A DNA stretch of 64,000 nt from an uncultured Prevotella sp. (GTDB lineage Bacteria; Bacteroidota; Bacteroidia; Bacteroidales; Bacteroidaceae): positions 62,001 to 126,000 of the forward strand of contig ONYL01000001.1 in assembly GCA_900322035.1 (NCBI GenBank), in the 5' to 3' direction. Below the pieces are notes generated by a model that saw only the letters and a program-made list of their open reading frames with translations, searched no databases and was not told the origin of the DNA. The first letter of the stretch is position 1; each line of letters starts with the position of its first letter. Positions 44,265-53,008 of the stretch are shown piece by piece. Both the position numbers and the translations under genes were made by a program.

Positions 44265-47200
44265 ATGAACGTATTAAGCTATAACAATAAGACAACAGGC
44301 GAAGGCTGGATCACTCTCAACGGGCAGTACAACGCCGACGAGATAGAACAAATCAGTGACCCAAACGGTGGTTTGTCGGCAAAGCCCCGCACGGCTATTC
44401 CCTCTCCATTTGCACAGATGGACCTGGTGAAGAATGCCTTCAAACGCCTCTCTGTGCATCCCAATCTCAAGGGAGAACTGATGGACGAACGACTCGTGAG
44501 CAATGCTTTAGACATTGCCCAGCTCTTTTTCAACTATACTGAACTCAGCAACCGACTGAAGATCATCGTTTGGAACCGACAAACAGAAGTAGAGCGTCTG
44601 AAGAGCGACCCACAGCATCGCTTGTTAGGTGAGACAATAGAAATGTTTCTCGAACAAGACAAGGAGGCGTTCAACTTTGATCAGCTCGATAAGCTCTTCT
44701 TCCTGGTCAGCGGCGACAAAGTGATTGGCTCCACCTCTCCAGTCACCCTTTGGATGGCAACCCCAAATGCAAAAGAAGACTTCTGCGACATCCCTGTAGA
44801 ACAAAATGTCAATCTCTTCCAGACATGGCGCCCACTCTATCAGCGTCAAGAAAAGTTCATCAAGTACGTCTATGCGCTCTTCACGGCTTTCCCCGACTTG
44901 AAGAAGAATTGTGGTGAGGTGAACGCCTACCTGATCACCAACCTTCCCTTGTTGGACAGCAAGTTGCAGGCCGAAATCATTAATGAGATCGGTAATCCAC
45001 GGGCAGTGGATCTGCAAGCCACTGAAAAGGCTCGCACATGGCTGGACACTAATTTTGACATGCTCGACAACGGAGTGGAAGCCATCGGAGTTCCCTTCTA
45101 TTGTGTGCGCCGTACTGATATCCAAGCCGCCATCAGCAAGAGCGACTTCGTTATCCGTGCCTCACGCGAACAAGACGACCGCCTGCCTCTTGTTCTCCAG
45201 AATCATCTCAATGCTTTGGAGCCTTTCCGCTATATTACAGGTCCTTGGGACGACGCAACCATCATTCGCCCTGAAGACTACGCGCCTGTGCCCGAGAAGC
45301 GTATCCTGCCCGCGACATCCCATCAGTATCCTTGGTTGACTACCGAAGACTTCCTGCAGCCGGTACTGATCAAGCTCGATTATACGCTCGACAACATTTG
45401 TTTCTTCAATGGAAACCGCCAACAGGGTTCACGCGACGCCGACGATCACGATTTTCTTTTGCCATTGAAGCCCCTGTTCTTTAAGTATTTCAATGCTGAA
45501 GACCTTCGCGGCACCATCTCTGGACGTCCGCGCTTCGAATTGATTCATTCTAAGATCGGAGGCGTTGAAAGCGTGCGCGTGATTCTGCGCATCCCCGTAC
45601 AGAAAGCAGGACAGTTTGTCACCCTTGAACGCACCTATATCCAAGAGCACGACATGGATCTGCGCTACGACGAGAAGAACGACCGTGGCGTATTCCTGAC
45701 CCTGCCGTTCACACTCACCGTGTTCCCCTTTGTGCGGCTGGGCCACGGCGACGCGTACAAAGTACAGCTTGTCGACCGCTCTATGGGCATGCTCTCAGGA
45801 TGCAGCCTGCAGATGGATTTTGCCCAAAATGGTTATAAGAATTACCTTGACGGGCAAAAGGTGGTTTGCCGTCAGCGCAGCCTGAAAGCCGAGAAACACA
45901 TCGGTTCCGACTATTACTCGGTGAGCGACAGCTTCGACTATATGCAGCTCCGACTCATTGATGATCATGGTGGCATCGCAGCCGAAGGCATCGTATGCCC
46001 CAACTGGCCCGATTATGTTCCGGGACATGAGGCCTTGACGTTCTCGGTAGACTTTGGTACGACCAACACACATGTGGAATTCATGGCAGGTGAAAAGATG
46101 CCAGCCCCTCTGTCGATGAACAGCGAGGCACGGCAGCGTTTGCTTGCCACGCTCTATAATGGCAACAATGTTTACTATGACGCGCTGATGAAGCAGGAAT
46201 TCCTGCCCAAAGCTTTGGGTGAGGACTATGGATTTCCACAGCGTACAGTACTCTCCGAGCCCGATCGGCTGGATGCGGAGACCGTAGACGAGATTGTGGC
46301 TCTTGGCGATGCCAATATCCCCTTCGTTTATGAAAAGGAAAGCTTAGGCTATGCCAACCGTGTCGTTGCCAATCTGAAGTGGAGTACCGACCTGGCCAAC
46401 AGCAAACGCGTGAAGGCCTATCTCACCGAACTGGCCCTGCTCATGCGCACAAAGGTACTTCTGGAGAACGGCGATTTGCAAAAGACACGGCTTGTGTGGT
46501 TCTATCCTTTGGCCATGAAAGTCGGCAATGTGCGCAAGATCGGTGAGACATGGAGCAAAATCTTCCGCGACGTCTTCAACGTCCAGCCCGACAGCGACAA
46601 TCTTATCCAGATGCCAGAGTCGGTGGCACCCTACTATTTCTACAAGTCGTCCAGCAGATTTCTTGGCGCGGCCTCAACCGTTGCAAGCATCGATATCGGT
46701 GGTGGTTCCAGCGACGTCGTTGTCTTCGGAAGTAACGCCCAGCAACCCTCATTCCTCACCTCGTTCCGCTTTGCCGCCAACGTACTCTTCGGCGATGGCT
46801 TCTCCGAAGTACCCCATGGCGACAGCAACCCGATGCTCATAAAATATGTGGAACATTTTCGCAAGCACTTTGAGCACGACGACGAAACCTACGGCGAGCT
46901 CTCCGGCATCCTCGAGGACATCACAGAGAAGAAGAAGAGTGAGGACATCAACGCTTTCTTGTTCTCTGTCATCAACAACAAGGTGGTCAAGGGTAAGGAT
47001 GTATTCTCCTACAACCTGCTGCTCAACCAGGATGGCGAGCGTAAGATTATTTTCATCTACTTCTACGTGACGCTCATCTATTATGTGGCCAGCATGATGA
47101 AGCACCGCGGACTGGAGAAGCCCCGTTCGGTCATGTTCTCCGGAACAGGTTCGAAGGTGCTTGATATCGTCGGTTCGCAGCGCGACTTGGATCAGCTCAC

Positions 47201-47726
47201 TCAGGCTGTCTTCGAGCGCATTTATGGCGAGAAATACGATGTCGACGGTTTTTCTGTCGTCATGGAAAAGAAAGAGCCCAAGCAGATCACTTGTCGTGGA
47301 GCGCTGATGCAGGTGCGCGAGAGCCGTGGATGCGCCCAGGTAGCACAACTGAACAAGATGATGGACAGCTTCGACAGTAAGCTCATCTACAACTACTCGA
47401 TGATCGCCAAGGAGAAACTTGTTTACGACGACATGGACAATCCAGAGATCCGCCAAGAGATCATAGACCAAGTGAAGAAGTACAACGACTTCTTCTGCAA
47501 GCTGTGCGACGACGTACAGGTTGTCGACCGATTCCTTGTTGACTATAACAGCCTGCTGCGCTTCAAGGAGCTGGTGAACAAGAATTTGGAACATCATCTG
47601 GTAAACGGTTGGAACTTTGTCAACCGCAATACAGATACCAAGAATGGAAGTGACGAGATTGAGGACACCATGTTCTTCTATCCCATTATCGGATCCATTC
47701 GTGAGAATCTGATTCAAAACCTTTAA
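44265..47726 (+). CDS. SrfB-like actin/Hsp70-fold ATPase
   Basis: A large soluble protein of 1153 residues. The first 590 have no family I recognise, with strand-rich parts. From about 594 an ASKHA (actin/Hsp70) domain is clear: phosphate-1 VDFGTTNTHVEF (about 594-606), phosphate-2 SIDIGGGSSDVVVF (about 807-820), adenosine loop FSGTGSKVLDIVG (about 956-968). Length and layout agree with SrfB, a family named from a Salmonella PhoP/SsrB-regulated gene and often labelled virulence factor. The C-terminal 130 residues are helical. The gene lies between the tubulin-like gene and a small coiled-coil gene. Confidence 0.8.
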   Translation: MNVLSYNNKTTGEGWITLNGQYNADEIEQISDPNGGLSAKPRTAIPSPFAQMDLVKNAFKRLSVHPNLKGELMDERLVSNALDIAQLFFNYTELSNRLKIIVWNRQTEVERLKSDPQHRLLGETIEMFLEQDKEAFNFDQLDKLFFLVSGDKVIGSTSPVTLWMATPNAKEDFCDIPVEQNVNLFQTWRPLYQRQEKFIKYVYALFTAFPDLKKNCGEVNAYLITNLPLLDSKLQAEIINEIGNPRAVDLQATEKARTWLDTNFDMLDNGVEAIGVPFYCVRRTDIQAAISKSDFVIRASREQDDRLPLVLQNHLNALEPFRYITGPWDDATIIRPEDYAPVPEKRILPATSHQYPWLTTEDFLQPVLIKLDYTLDNICFFNGNRQQGSRDADDHDFLLPLKPLFFKYFNAEDLRGTISGRPRFELIHSKIGGVESVRVILRIPVQKAGQFVTLERTYIQEHDMDLRYDEKNDRGVFLTLPFTLTVFPFVRLGHGDAYKVQLVDRSMGMLSGCSLQMDFAQNGYKNYLDGQKVVCRQRSLKAEKHIGSDYYSVSDSFDYMQLRLIDDHGGIAAEGIVCPNWPDYVPGHEALTFSVDFGTTNTHVEFMAGEKMPAPLSMNSEARQRLLATLYNGNNVYYDALMKQEFLPKALGEDYGFPQRTVLSEPDRLDAETVDEIVALGDANIPFVYEKESLGYANRVVANLKWSTDLANSKRVKAYLTELALLMRTKVLLENGDLQKTRLVWFYPLAMKVGNVRKIGETWSKIFRDVFNVQPDSDNLIQMPESVAPYYFYKSSSRFLGAASTVASIDIGGGSSDVVVFGSNAQQPSFLTSFRFAANVLFGDGFSEVPHGDSNPMLIKYVEHFRKHFEHDDETYGELSGILEDITEKKKSEDINAFLFSVINNKVVKGKDVFSYNLLLNQDGERKIIFIYFYVTLIYYVASMMKHRGLEKPRSVMFSGTGSKVLDIVGSQRDLDQLTQAVFERIYGEKYDVDGFSVVMEKKEPKQITCRGALMQVRESRGCAQVAQLNKMMDSFDSKLIYNYSMIAKEKLVYDDMDNPEIRQEIIDQVKKYNDFFCKLCDDVQVVDRFLVDYNSLLRFKELVNKNLEHHLVNGWNFVNRNTDTKNGSDEIEDTMFFYPIIGSIRENLIQNL

Positions 47727-47728
47727 TT

Positions 47729-48208
47729 ATGACAGAGCAAACAGATAATCTATCAGAGCGTCTGGCAAGACTGGAACAACGAGTGGAAGAATTGGAGAGC
47801 CAAGTAAAGGCACTGCAAGGTACTCCATCCGCTGTGCCAGTCGTAGAGGCATCTGACCAGCAAAAGCTGCAAAAGCCAGCCGAGAGCGAATACAAAACGA
47901 TTTATCTCTCCGCACCAACTCCCGACGGAGTCTTCGAAGACTTCTCCGAGGAGCAGCAGGCAGGCAAAAGCATCTACCAGCTCTCTACCCGTGATGGCCG
48001 CAACGGCACTTTCATCATGCTGTCTACACCCGAAGCCGTAGCAACAGCTAATATCAGCGTGAGCCAGTTCATCAAACCGGTCTGCAAAATTATGGGCAAT
48101 GCTCGCGTGATGCCCCGGCGTATAGATACCGTAGAAGAAGGAAAAGCCACATTGGACGGCGGGGTATGGCGTATGCTGCGCAAAGCCGTAGTGGCCTTTG
48201 AAAGTTAA
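47729..48208 (+). CDS. Small coiled-coil protein of the cluster
   Basis: 159 residues. A heptad-repeat coiled coil at about 7-31 (LSERLARLEQRVEELESQV) suggests dimerisation. A Pro/Gln/Ser linker leads to a globular domain (about 50-159) beginning YKTIYLSAPTPDGVF and ending WRMLRKAVVAFES. No family recognised. The ATG follows the SrfB-like stop by 2 bp, so the two are translationally coupled; it is a plausible adaptor of the ATPase. Confidence 0.75.
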   Translation: MTEQTDNLSERLARLEQRVEELESQVKALQGTPSAVPVVEASDQQKLQKPAESEYKTIYLSAPTPDGVFEDFSEEQQAGKSIYQLSTRDGRNGTFIMLSTPEAVATANISVSQFIKPVCKIMGNARVMPRRIDTVEEGKATLDGGVWRMLRKAVVAFES

Positions 48209-48232
48209 TGATCGAGAAACGTTTGAAATATC

Positions 48233-49054
48233 GTGAAAGTAAAATGTCCTAAATGCCGTCTCACTTTCGATGTGGAGACGATACCCGGAATCACTGAAGT
48301 AGCTTGCAACTGCCCACGTTGCGGCACTCCCTTCACCTACCAGCTGACCGAAGAAGAAGCGGCTGCGGCAGAAAAGGCAGCCAAGGAGGCAGTGCCTGTT
48401 GATGGTCCGCAGCAACAGACCTCTCCCCGTACAACTGCCAACGACCGCTCTTCACAGAGTGCCAGATCTCAGGCACGACCTTCTAACCGTCGGCAAAAGA
48501 AGAATCAAGCTCCTGCTTCGCCATCGGCTCATCCATCCAACGGGCCGTACAATTATCATGGCTACAGAGAGTATCCGCCGCAGTATATGTCGCAACAGAG
48601 CCGTTTCATGTCTTCTTGCCTGGGGCGTGCCGTGATCTCAGCGGTGATCATGGGGTTCATCATTCTTGTGATCAATATGTGCAATGGCTTTTCATCCGAC
48701 GACTTGGATAATGCGGCCCCAGTGAGCAAAGTCGACAATACCACCCCACCCGACAACAAGGACGACGACTTTGTAGAGGTGAATGCCAAGGAAGCTCCGG
48801 CTTGGGTACAAGGCACATGGACATACAACGATACCGGAAACGACGGACTTGGGAAAATCACTGTTGTCATTCGCGGCAATCACCTCAAGGAACAAATCAA
48901 TGATGCGGAATCTGCCGAAGGCACTTTCTATTATTCCAACGGGGTTCTGCATTTCGAATCACCCGATGGCAGTTCGAGATGCGACTATCGCCTCAATCAC
49001 AAGCGTAAGAGCATCGAGTGGCAAGATGGCAAACTGATGGAGAAAGTGAATTGA
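48233..49054 (+). CDS. Zinc-ribbon membrane protein, last gene of the cluster
   Basis: 273 residues with a GTG start (the first codons, KVKCPKCRLTF, hold the zinc ribbon, so a later ATG is excluded). The ribbon has CPKC at the N-terminus and CPRCG about 20 residues later. A Glu/Ala-rich then Ser/Arg/Gln-rich low-complexity linker follows (about 42-125), then one transmembrane helix (about 130-147, AVISAVIMGFIILVINM) and a small beta domain outside the membrane (WVQGTWTYNDTGNDG onward). The stop overlaps the MATE gene start by one base (TGATG). Confidence 0.75.
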   Translation: MKVKCPKCRLTFDVETIPGITEVACNCPRCGTPFTYQLTEEEAAAAEKAAKEAVPVDGPQQQTSPRTTANDRSSQSARSQARPSNRRQKKNQAPASPSAHPSNGPYNYHGYREYPPQYMSQQSRFMSSCLGRAVISAVIMGFIILVINMCNGFSSDDLDNAAPVSKVDNTTPPDNKDDDFVEVNAKEAPAWVQGTWTYNDTGNDGLGKITVVIRGNHLKEQINDAESAEGTFYYSNGVLHFESPDGSSRCDYRLNHKRKSIEWQDGKLMEKVN

Positions 49055-50355
49055 TGACCAACTACAACCGGCAAATCCTTCAGTTGGCCTTTCCCTCTAT
49101 CGTGAGCAACATCACGGTACCGCTTTTAGGATTGGTCGACCAAACAATCGTCGGACACCTTGGTGCGGCCGCTTATATTGGCGCTGTTGCCGTAGGTACG
49201 ATGATTTTCAACGTTGTCTACTGGGTTTTCGGTTTCCTGCGCATGTCGACCAGTGGACTGACCTCCCAAGCTTTAGGACGTAGGGATCTGCTGGATGTCA
49301 TGACCATATTCACCCGCTCACTTCTCTTGGGCTTGACCATAGCCCTGCTCTTTTTGGTTTTCCAGTCACCGATTCTTCATCTGGCAGTCACAGTCATATC
49401 ACCATCAGCAACGCTGATGCCCCTCGTCTATACCTATTATAAAATAGTGATATGGGGGGCACCTGCGGTTTTTGGATTGTATGCCATGACGGGATGGTAT
49501 GTGGGCATGCAGAACACACGACTCCCCATGTTAGTCAGCATCGTCCAGGTAGCAGTCAACATTTTACTTTCACTTTATTTTGTCTTCGCGCTCGGTATGA
49601 AGATCGACGGAGTGGCATTGGGCACAGTTCTCTCGCAATGGGTTGGTTTCCTGACGACTCTGTGCTTTTGGTTCCACAGCTACGTCCGTCTTCTCCGCTA
49701 TCGCAAGCCACTGAAAGCTATCTTGCAGGGCGCGCAGTTGCGCAAATTTTTCCTTGTCAACCGTGACATTTTTCTCCGCACTTTATTTTTAGTTGCCGTA
49801 AACTTTTTTTTCACAGCAGCCGGAGCGCGCGAGGGCGATATCATACTGTCGGTCAATGCGCTGCTGATGACCTTCTCTACGCTGTTCTCTTATTTCATGG
49901 ATGGATTTGCCTTCGCAGCCGAAGCCTTGTGCGGACGCTACAAAGGCGCGGGCAACACGACAGCCTTCCATACCGTAGTGAGGGCACTCATGATATGGGG
50001 CGGGCTGATGACACTCATTTTTTCATGCTTATATTTCCTTGGCGGACAAGGATTTCTTTCTATCCTTACCAACAACACCGAAGTGCTGCGCGCTGCCGCC
50101 GACTACAGGTTGTGGGCCTGCCTGATTCCTTTGTCAGGATTTATGGCCTACATCTACGATGGTATTTTCATCGGCATCACAGCCACACGCGGTATGCTCA
50201 TTTCATCCGCGATAGCAGCGGGTTCTTTCTTCATCGTATATTTTGCGCTTTGTGGCCACATAGGCAATCATGCCCTTTGGGTTGCCTTCCTGTTTTTCTT
50301 GGCACAAAGGGGAATCATCCAGTGGTGGTGGATGAATGCGCGATTGAAAGATTAA
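49054..50355 (+). CDS. MATE-family efflux transporter (DinF-like)
   Basis: A 433-residue inner-membrane protein with about 12 transmembrane segments. Starting MTNYNRQILQLAFPSIVSNI, it shows PLLGLVDQTIVGHLG near the N-terminus and the duplicated half later (FAFAAEALCGRYKGAGN). The family exports cationic drugs or metabolites using Na+ or H+ gradients; the DinF branch is stress-linked. I used the ATG at 49054 because it fits the family N-terminus. Translation appears coupled to the zinc-ribbon gene, but the protein need not belong to that system. Confidence 0.92.
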   Translation: MTNYNRQILQLAFPSIVSNITVPLLGLVDQTIVGHLGAAAYIGAVAVGTMIFNVVYWVFGFLRMSTSGLTSQALGRRDLLDVMTIFTRSLLLGLTIALLFLVFQSPILHLAVTVISPSATLMPLVYTYYKIVIWGAPAVFGLYAMTGWYVGMQNTRLPMLVSIVQVAVNILLSLYFVFALGMKIDGVALGTVLSQWVGFLTTLCFWFHSYVRLLRYRKPLKAILQGAQLRKFFLVNRDIFLRTLFLVAVNFFFTAAGAREGDIILSVNALLMTFSTLFSYFMDGFAFAAEALCGRYKGAGNTTAFHTVVRALMIWGGLMTLIFSCLYFLGGQGFLSILTNNTEVLRAAADYRLWACLIPLSGFMAYIYDGIFIGITATRGMLISSAIAAGSFFIVYFALCGHIGNHALWVAFLFFLAQRGIIQWWWMNARLKD

Positions 50356-50434
50356 TAATCAACCTAAATTCTAATGGGTAGTCCATTTTCATCAATAAAA
50401 GTCGTTAATTATAAAAGAAAAAAGATAAGAAATA

Positions 50435-51763
50435 ATGACAAGTGATAATTTTCAGGTTGTGCGTCACCCTTTTACCATGCGCGAGGCTATCGACGAGGCC
50501 AAGCGGTGCCTGCATTGTAAAGTTCCACTGTGTGAGAAGGGGTGTCCCATCGGCAACCATATCAAAGAATTCAACTACCAGTTGTCGAAGGGCAACTTAG
50601 GTGCTGCCATGGAAACGATCAACGAGGTCTCCAACCTCCCAGCCATCTGCGGGCGCGTCTGTCCCCATGAGAAACAGTGCCAGGGACATTGCGTGCTGGC
50701 CCGAAAGGGAAATCCGGTCCAGATAGGACGCATCGAGTCGTTTATCGCTGATTTCGATACGCAGATGCGGCTCACCCGTGAGCCGGTGCCACAGAAGACC
50801 CGTGGGCGTATTGCGGTCATCGGTTCCGGACCTGCCGGACTGACGGTGGCCGGCGATCTGGCACGTAAGGGTTTTGCCGTGACCATCTATGAAGGTCAAC
50901 CGGAGCCTGGCGGAGTCCTGATGTGGGGTATTCCCGAATACCGGTTGCCCAAAGATGTAGTACGATCGGAAATTCTGAAGATTGCCGAGCTCGGAGTCAA
51001 CTTTGTCAACAACACACTTGTGGGCACTAACGGCATCACTGTTGACAAACTCTTCGCCGAAGGATATGATGCCATTTTTATGGGTACTGGTACAGCCATC
51101 CCACAGAATATGGATGATGTCCCTGGCTCCAAACTGAGAGGAGTCAGCCAGTCGACTTATCTGCTCCACCAGGTCAACGCCTTCAACGAGGGAGCCATTG
51201 GTCGGGAGATGGTGCCTATCCAAGAGGGAGAGCGCGTGGGTGTCATCGGTGGTGGCAACGTGGCTATGGATGCGGCGCGGACAGCCATACGCATGGGCTG
51301 CGATGTCACTGTTATCTACCGTCGTGGGCAGGAAGAGATGCCTGCAATCCAGGCCGAATATGAGGAAGCTGTCAAAGAAGGTGTAAAATTTTGGTGGCAT
51401 TCCACGATCACTGAATTTCTCGACAACGGCGAGGGGCGTTTGGGAAGTGTGCGCATAAAGAGCGACGACGGGGAGCGTACGGAAAACTTTGACCGCATCT
51501 TCCTCGCCATCGGCTCGCGTCCGGCCAACCGTATTGTGTCTACTACCGAAGGCATAGATGTCGACGAAAAAGGATATGTGAAAGTCGTCGAGCGTCCCTC
51601 AGGCATGACAACACGACGTGGTGTATTCGCAGGAGGCGATGTTGTACACAGGCCACAGACGGTGGTTCTTGCCATGAAAGCGGCTAAGGATGTGGCATTG
51701 GGAATAGAGCAGTATGTCGATGCCGTGAAACTGCTCGAAGACATAGAGAAGGCAAACAGGTAA
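50435..51763 (+). CDS. GltD-like NAD(P)-dependent flavoprotein oxidoreductase
   Basis: 442 residues of the glutamate-synthase small-subunit family. The N-terminal domain carries cysteine clusters for two Fe-S centres (CLHCKVPLCEKGC, CGRVCPHEKQCQGHC). FAD binding follows (VIGSGPAGLTVAGDLA) and then NADPH binding (VIGGGNVAMDAARTA); AGGDVVHRPQTVVLAMKAAKD closes the FAD site. Family members serve as GltD, as NfnB/NfnSL large subunit, or as PreT-like dihydropyrimidine dehydrogenase subunits. No partner gene lies beside it, so the exact role is open. Confidence 0.88.
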   Translation: MTSDNFQVVRHPFTMREAIDEAKRCLHCKVPLCEKGCPIGNHIKEFNYQLSKGNLGAAMETINEVSNLPAICGRVCPHEKQCQGHCVLARKGNPVQIGRIESFIADFDTQMRLTREPVPQKTRGRIAVIGSGPAGLTVAGDLARKGFAVTIYEGQPEPGGVLMWGIPEYRLPKDVVRSEILKIAELGVNFVNNTLVGTNGITVDKLFAEGYDAIFMGTGTAIPQNMDDVPGSKLRGVSQSTYLLHQVNAFNEGAIGREMVPIQEGERVGVIGGGNVAMDAARTAIRMGCDVTVIYRRGQEEMPAIQAEYEEAVKEGVKFWWHSTITEFLDNGEGRLGSVRIKSDDGERTENFDRIFLAIGSRPANRIVSTTEGIDVDEKGYVKVVERPSGMTTRRGVFAGGDVVHRPQTVVLAMKAAKDVALGIEQYVDAVKLLEDIEKANR

Positions 51764-51829
51764 GCAATAAAACAAGGCTACTTCGGCAAATGACGATGGA
51801 TCCTTCCTGTCATTTCCATTCCTACAAAG

Positions 51830-51856
51830 GACCCGATCTGATCGGGCCCTTTTTTG
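51830..51856 (+). terminator. Terminator of the GltD-like gene
   Basis: A 10-bp stem GGACCCGATC/GATCGGGCCC (one mismatch or G-U) with a one-base centre, then six T. Confidence 0.8.
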
Positions 51857-52189
51857 TGTGCCAAATTCCCATCTGGCCAGACGGGATCAATGCCATCTTT
51901 GCTATTTCCACCTCAGACGATAAGCGTACCCCAAGATATACTGCGGCGTATACGAGACCTGCTACGTTCAGTGGAATGAACAACTCATCGGAGAGTTTCC
52001 CGTCACCTCTTTCTATATATATCATCAAACGGTGATACTACACGCGTTTCGTTGCCTTGATATGAAGACATCAACTCTAAGAATGTTGAAGGATAAGGGG
52101 CTTGAAGGAATCTATCCTTAAGTCTATCCTGCTGCCATGCAACATTCGCCTATCAGAACCGTCATACTTATGGTAGCCGCTATGTGGTA

Positions 52190-52255
52190 GCCCACTGGGC
52201 GACAGATGCATGCCGGCGGGCCTACATCTGAAGACCCGTGGGCCGGCAAAAGGAA
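52190..52255. repeat. GC-rich repeat-like block C
   Basis: GGGC cores at 52197, 52218 and 52240 (spacing 21-22 bp) in related 22-mers, for example around CCCACTGGGC, CCGGCGGGCC and CCCGTGGGCC. More diverged than blocks A and B; may be the same family. Confidence 0.4.
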
Positions 52256-52343
52256 GACGGCTTCAATACCCGTAAATCGAACCATGTTTTCACGACGAAA
52301 AAGAGAGAAACACTGAATGATAAACACATAAAATCTGAACACT

Positions 52344-52946
52344 ATGCAAATCAAGTATGAAATTCACAAATTGGAGAATGTGCACGGAGAGGGGAATAGG
52401 AAGAATTATGTTTCCCTCCGCACGCAAAAACCCATGGACGAGGAGCACATCGCAGAAGTCGTAGAAGCCAACAGCACCCTGAAGAAGGGCGACATCAAAG
52501 CTGTATTCACAGAGTTCCGCCAGATTGTCATCAACCAGTTGCAGCAAGCCGGACGCGCCTATCTGCCCGGGATCGGCTGGCTGTCGGTAAAGGCAGGCCT
52601 CAGCCCCAAGGCACAACAGTCTGGCTACAAGATTACGGGCAAGGACATCTCGATGCAGGCCATCCGACTGAGAACAGAGAAAAGATTCTATGATGAAGTG
52701 GCTGGGGACATTGCATTTGCCAAGTCCAACTACTCCACAAAATCGGTAAAGTATACCGAAGAAGAACTTTGGGCAAAGATTGACAGCTACCTCACTCAGC
52801 ACCGGTTCATCACCTGCCCTGCGATGCAATCCCAGTTCGGACTCAGTAAGCAAATGGCCAACAAATGGCTCTCTCTGTTAGTCGCGGAGGGCAAACTGAA
52901 CAAGGAGCAAACGAAGCAGTTCATCATCTATTTTATCAATAAATAA
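52344..52946 (+). CDS. HU-family DNA-binding protein with C-terminal extension
   Basis: 200 residues. The first 125 follow the Bacteroidetes HU-like (HU-HIG) pattern: an N-terminal strand and helix (KNYVSLRTQKPMDEEHIAEVVEANSTLKKGDIKAVFTEFRQIVINQLQQAG), then GRAYLPGIGWLSVKAGLSP in place of the DNA-binding arm. The last 70 residues form a small winged-helix-like domain (TEEELWAKIDSYLTQHRF, QFGLSKQMANKWLSLLVAEG). It may be a nucleoid or regulatory protein. No partner in the window. Confidence 0.85.
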   Translation: MQIKYEIHKLENVHGEGNRKNYVSLRTQKPMDEEHIAEVVEANSTLKKGDIKAVFTEFRQIVINQLQQAGRAYLPGIGWLSVKAGLSPKAQQSGYKITGKDISMQAIRLRTEKRFYDEVAGDIAFAKSNYSTKSVKYTEEELWAKIDSYLTQHRFITCPAMQSQFGLSKQMANKWLSLLVAEGKLNKEQTKQFIIYFINK

Positions 52947-52979
52947 TGATAAAATATCGCTATTCTCACTTTTTATCCT

Positions 52980-52987
52980 TATCTTTG
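52980..52987 (+). promoter_or_regulatory. -7 box of the ABC-F gene
   Basis: TATCTTTG, ending 21 bp before ATG 53009. It lies inside the open frame extending upstream of that ATG, supporting the downstream start. Confidence 0.6.
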
Positions 52988-53008
52988 CAATCGACAAATA
53001 ATTATTTG

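Larger units (their letters stand above)
51764..52343. other. 580-bp intergenic region before the HU-family gene
   Basis: This contains the terminator of the GltD-like gene (51830-51856) and a GC-rich repeat-like block at 52190-52255. Short open frames on both strands have no family likeness and cross the terminator, so I call no gene. I see no clear promoter for the HU gene. Confidence 0.65.

Noticed and set aside
51790..52035. 81-codon plus-strand frame and a 68-codon minus-strand frame between the GltD-like and HU genes
   Set aside because: Both cross or touch the terminator at 51830-51856, lack promoter or family likeness, and overlap each other.
52124..52354. 76-codon minus-strand frame over repeat block C
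   Set aside because: It overlaps the start of the HU-family gene and has no recognisable content.
52946..53008. Longer N-terminus for the ABC-F protein
   Set aside because: The extra codons overlap a consensus -7 promoter box, and the family starts at MISVENLKVEF.
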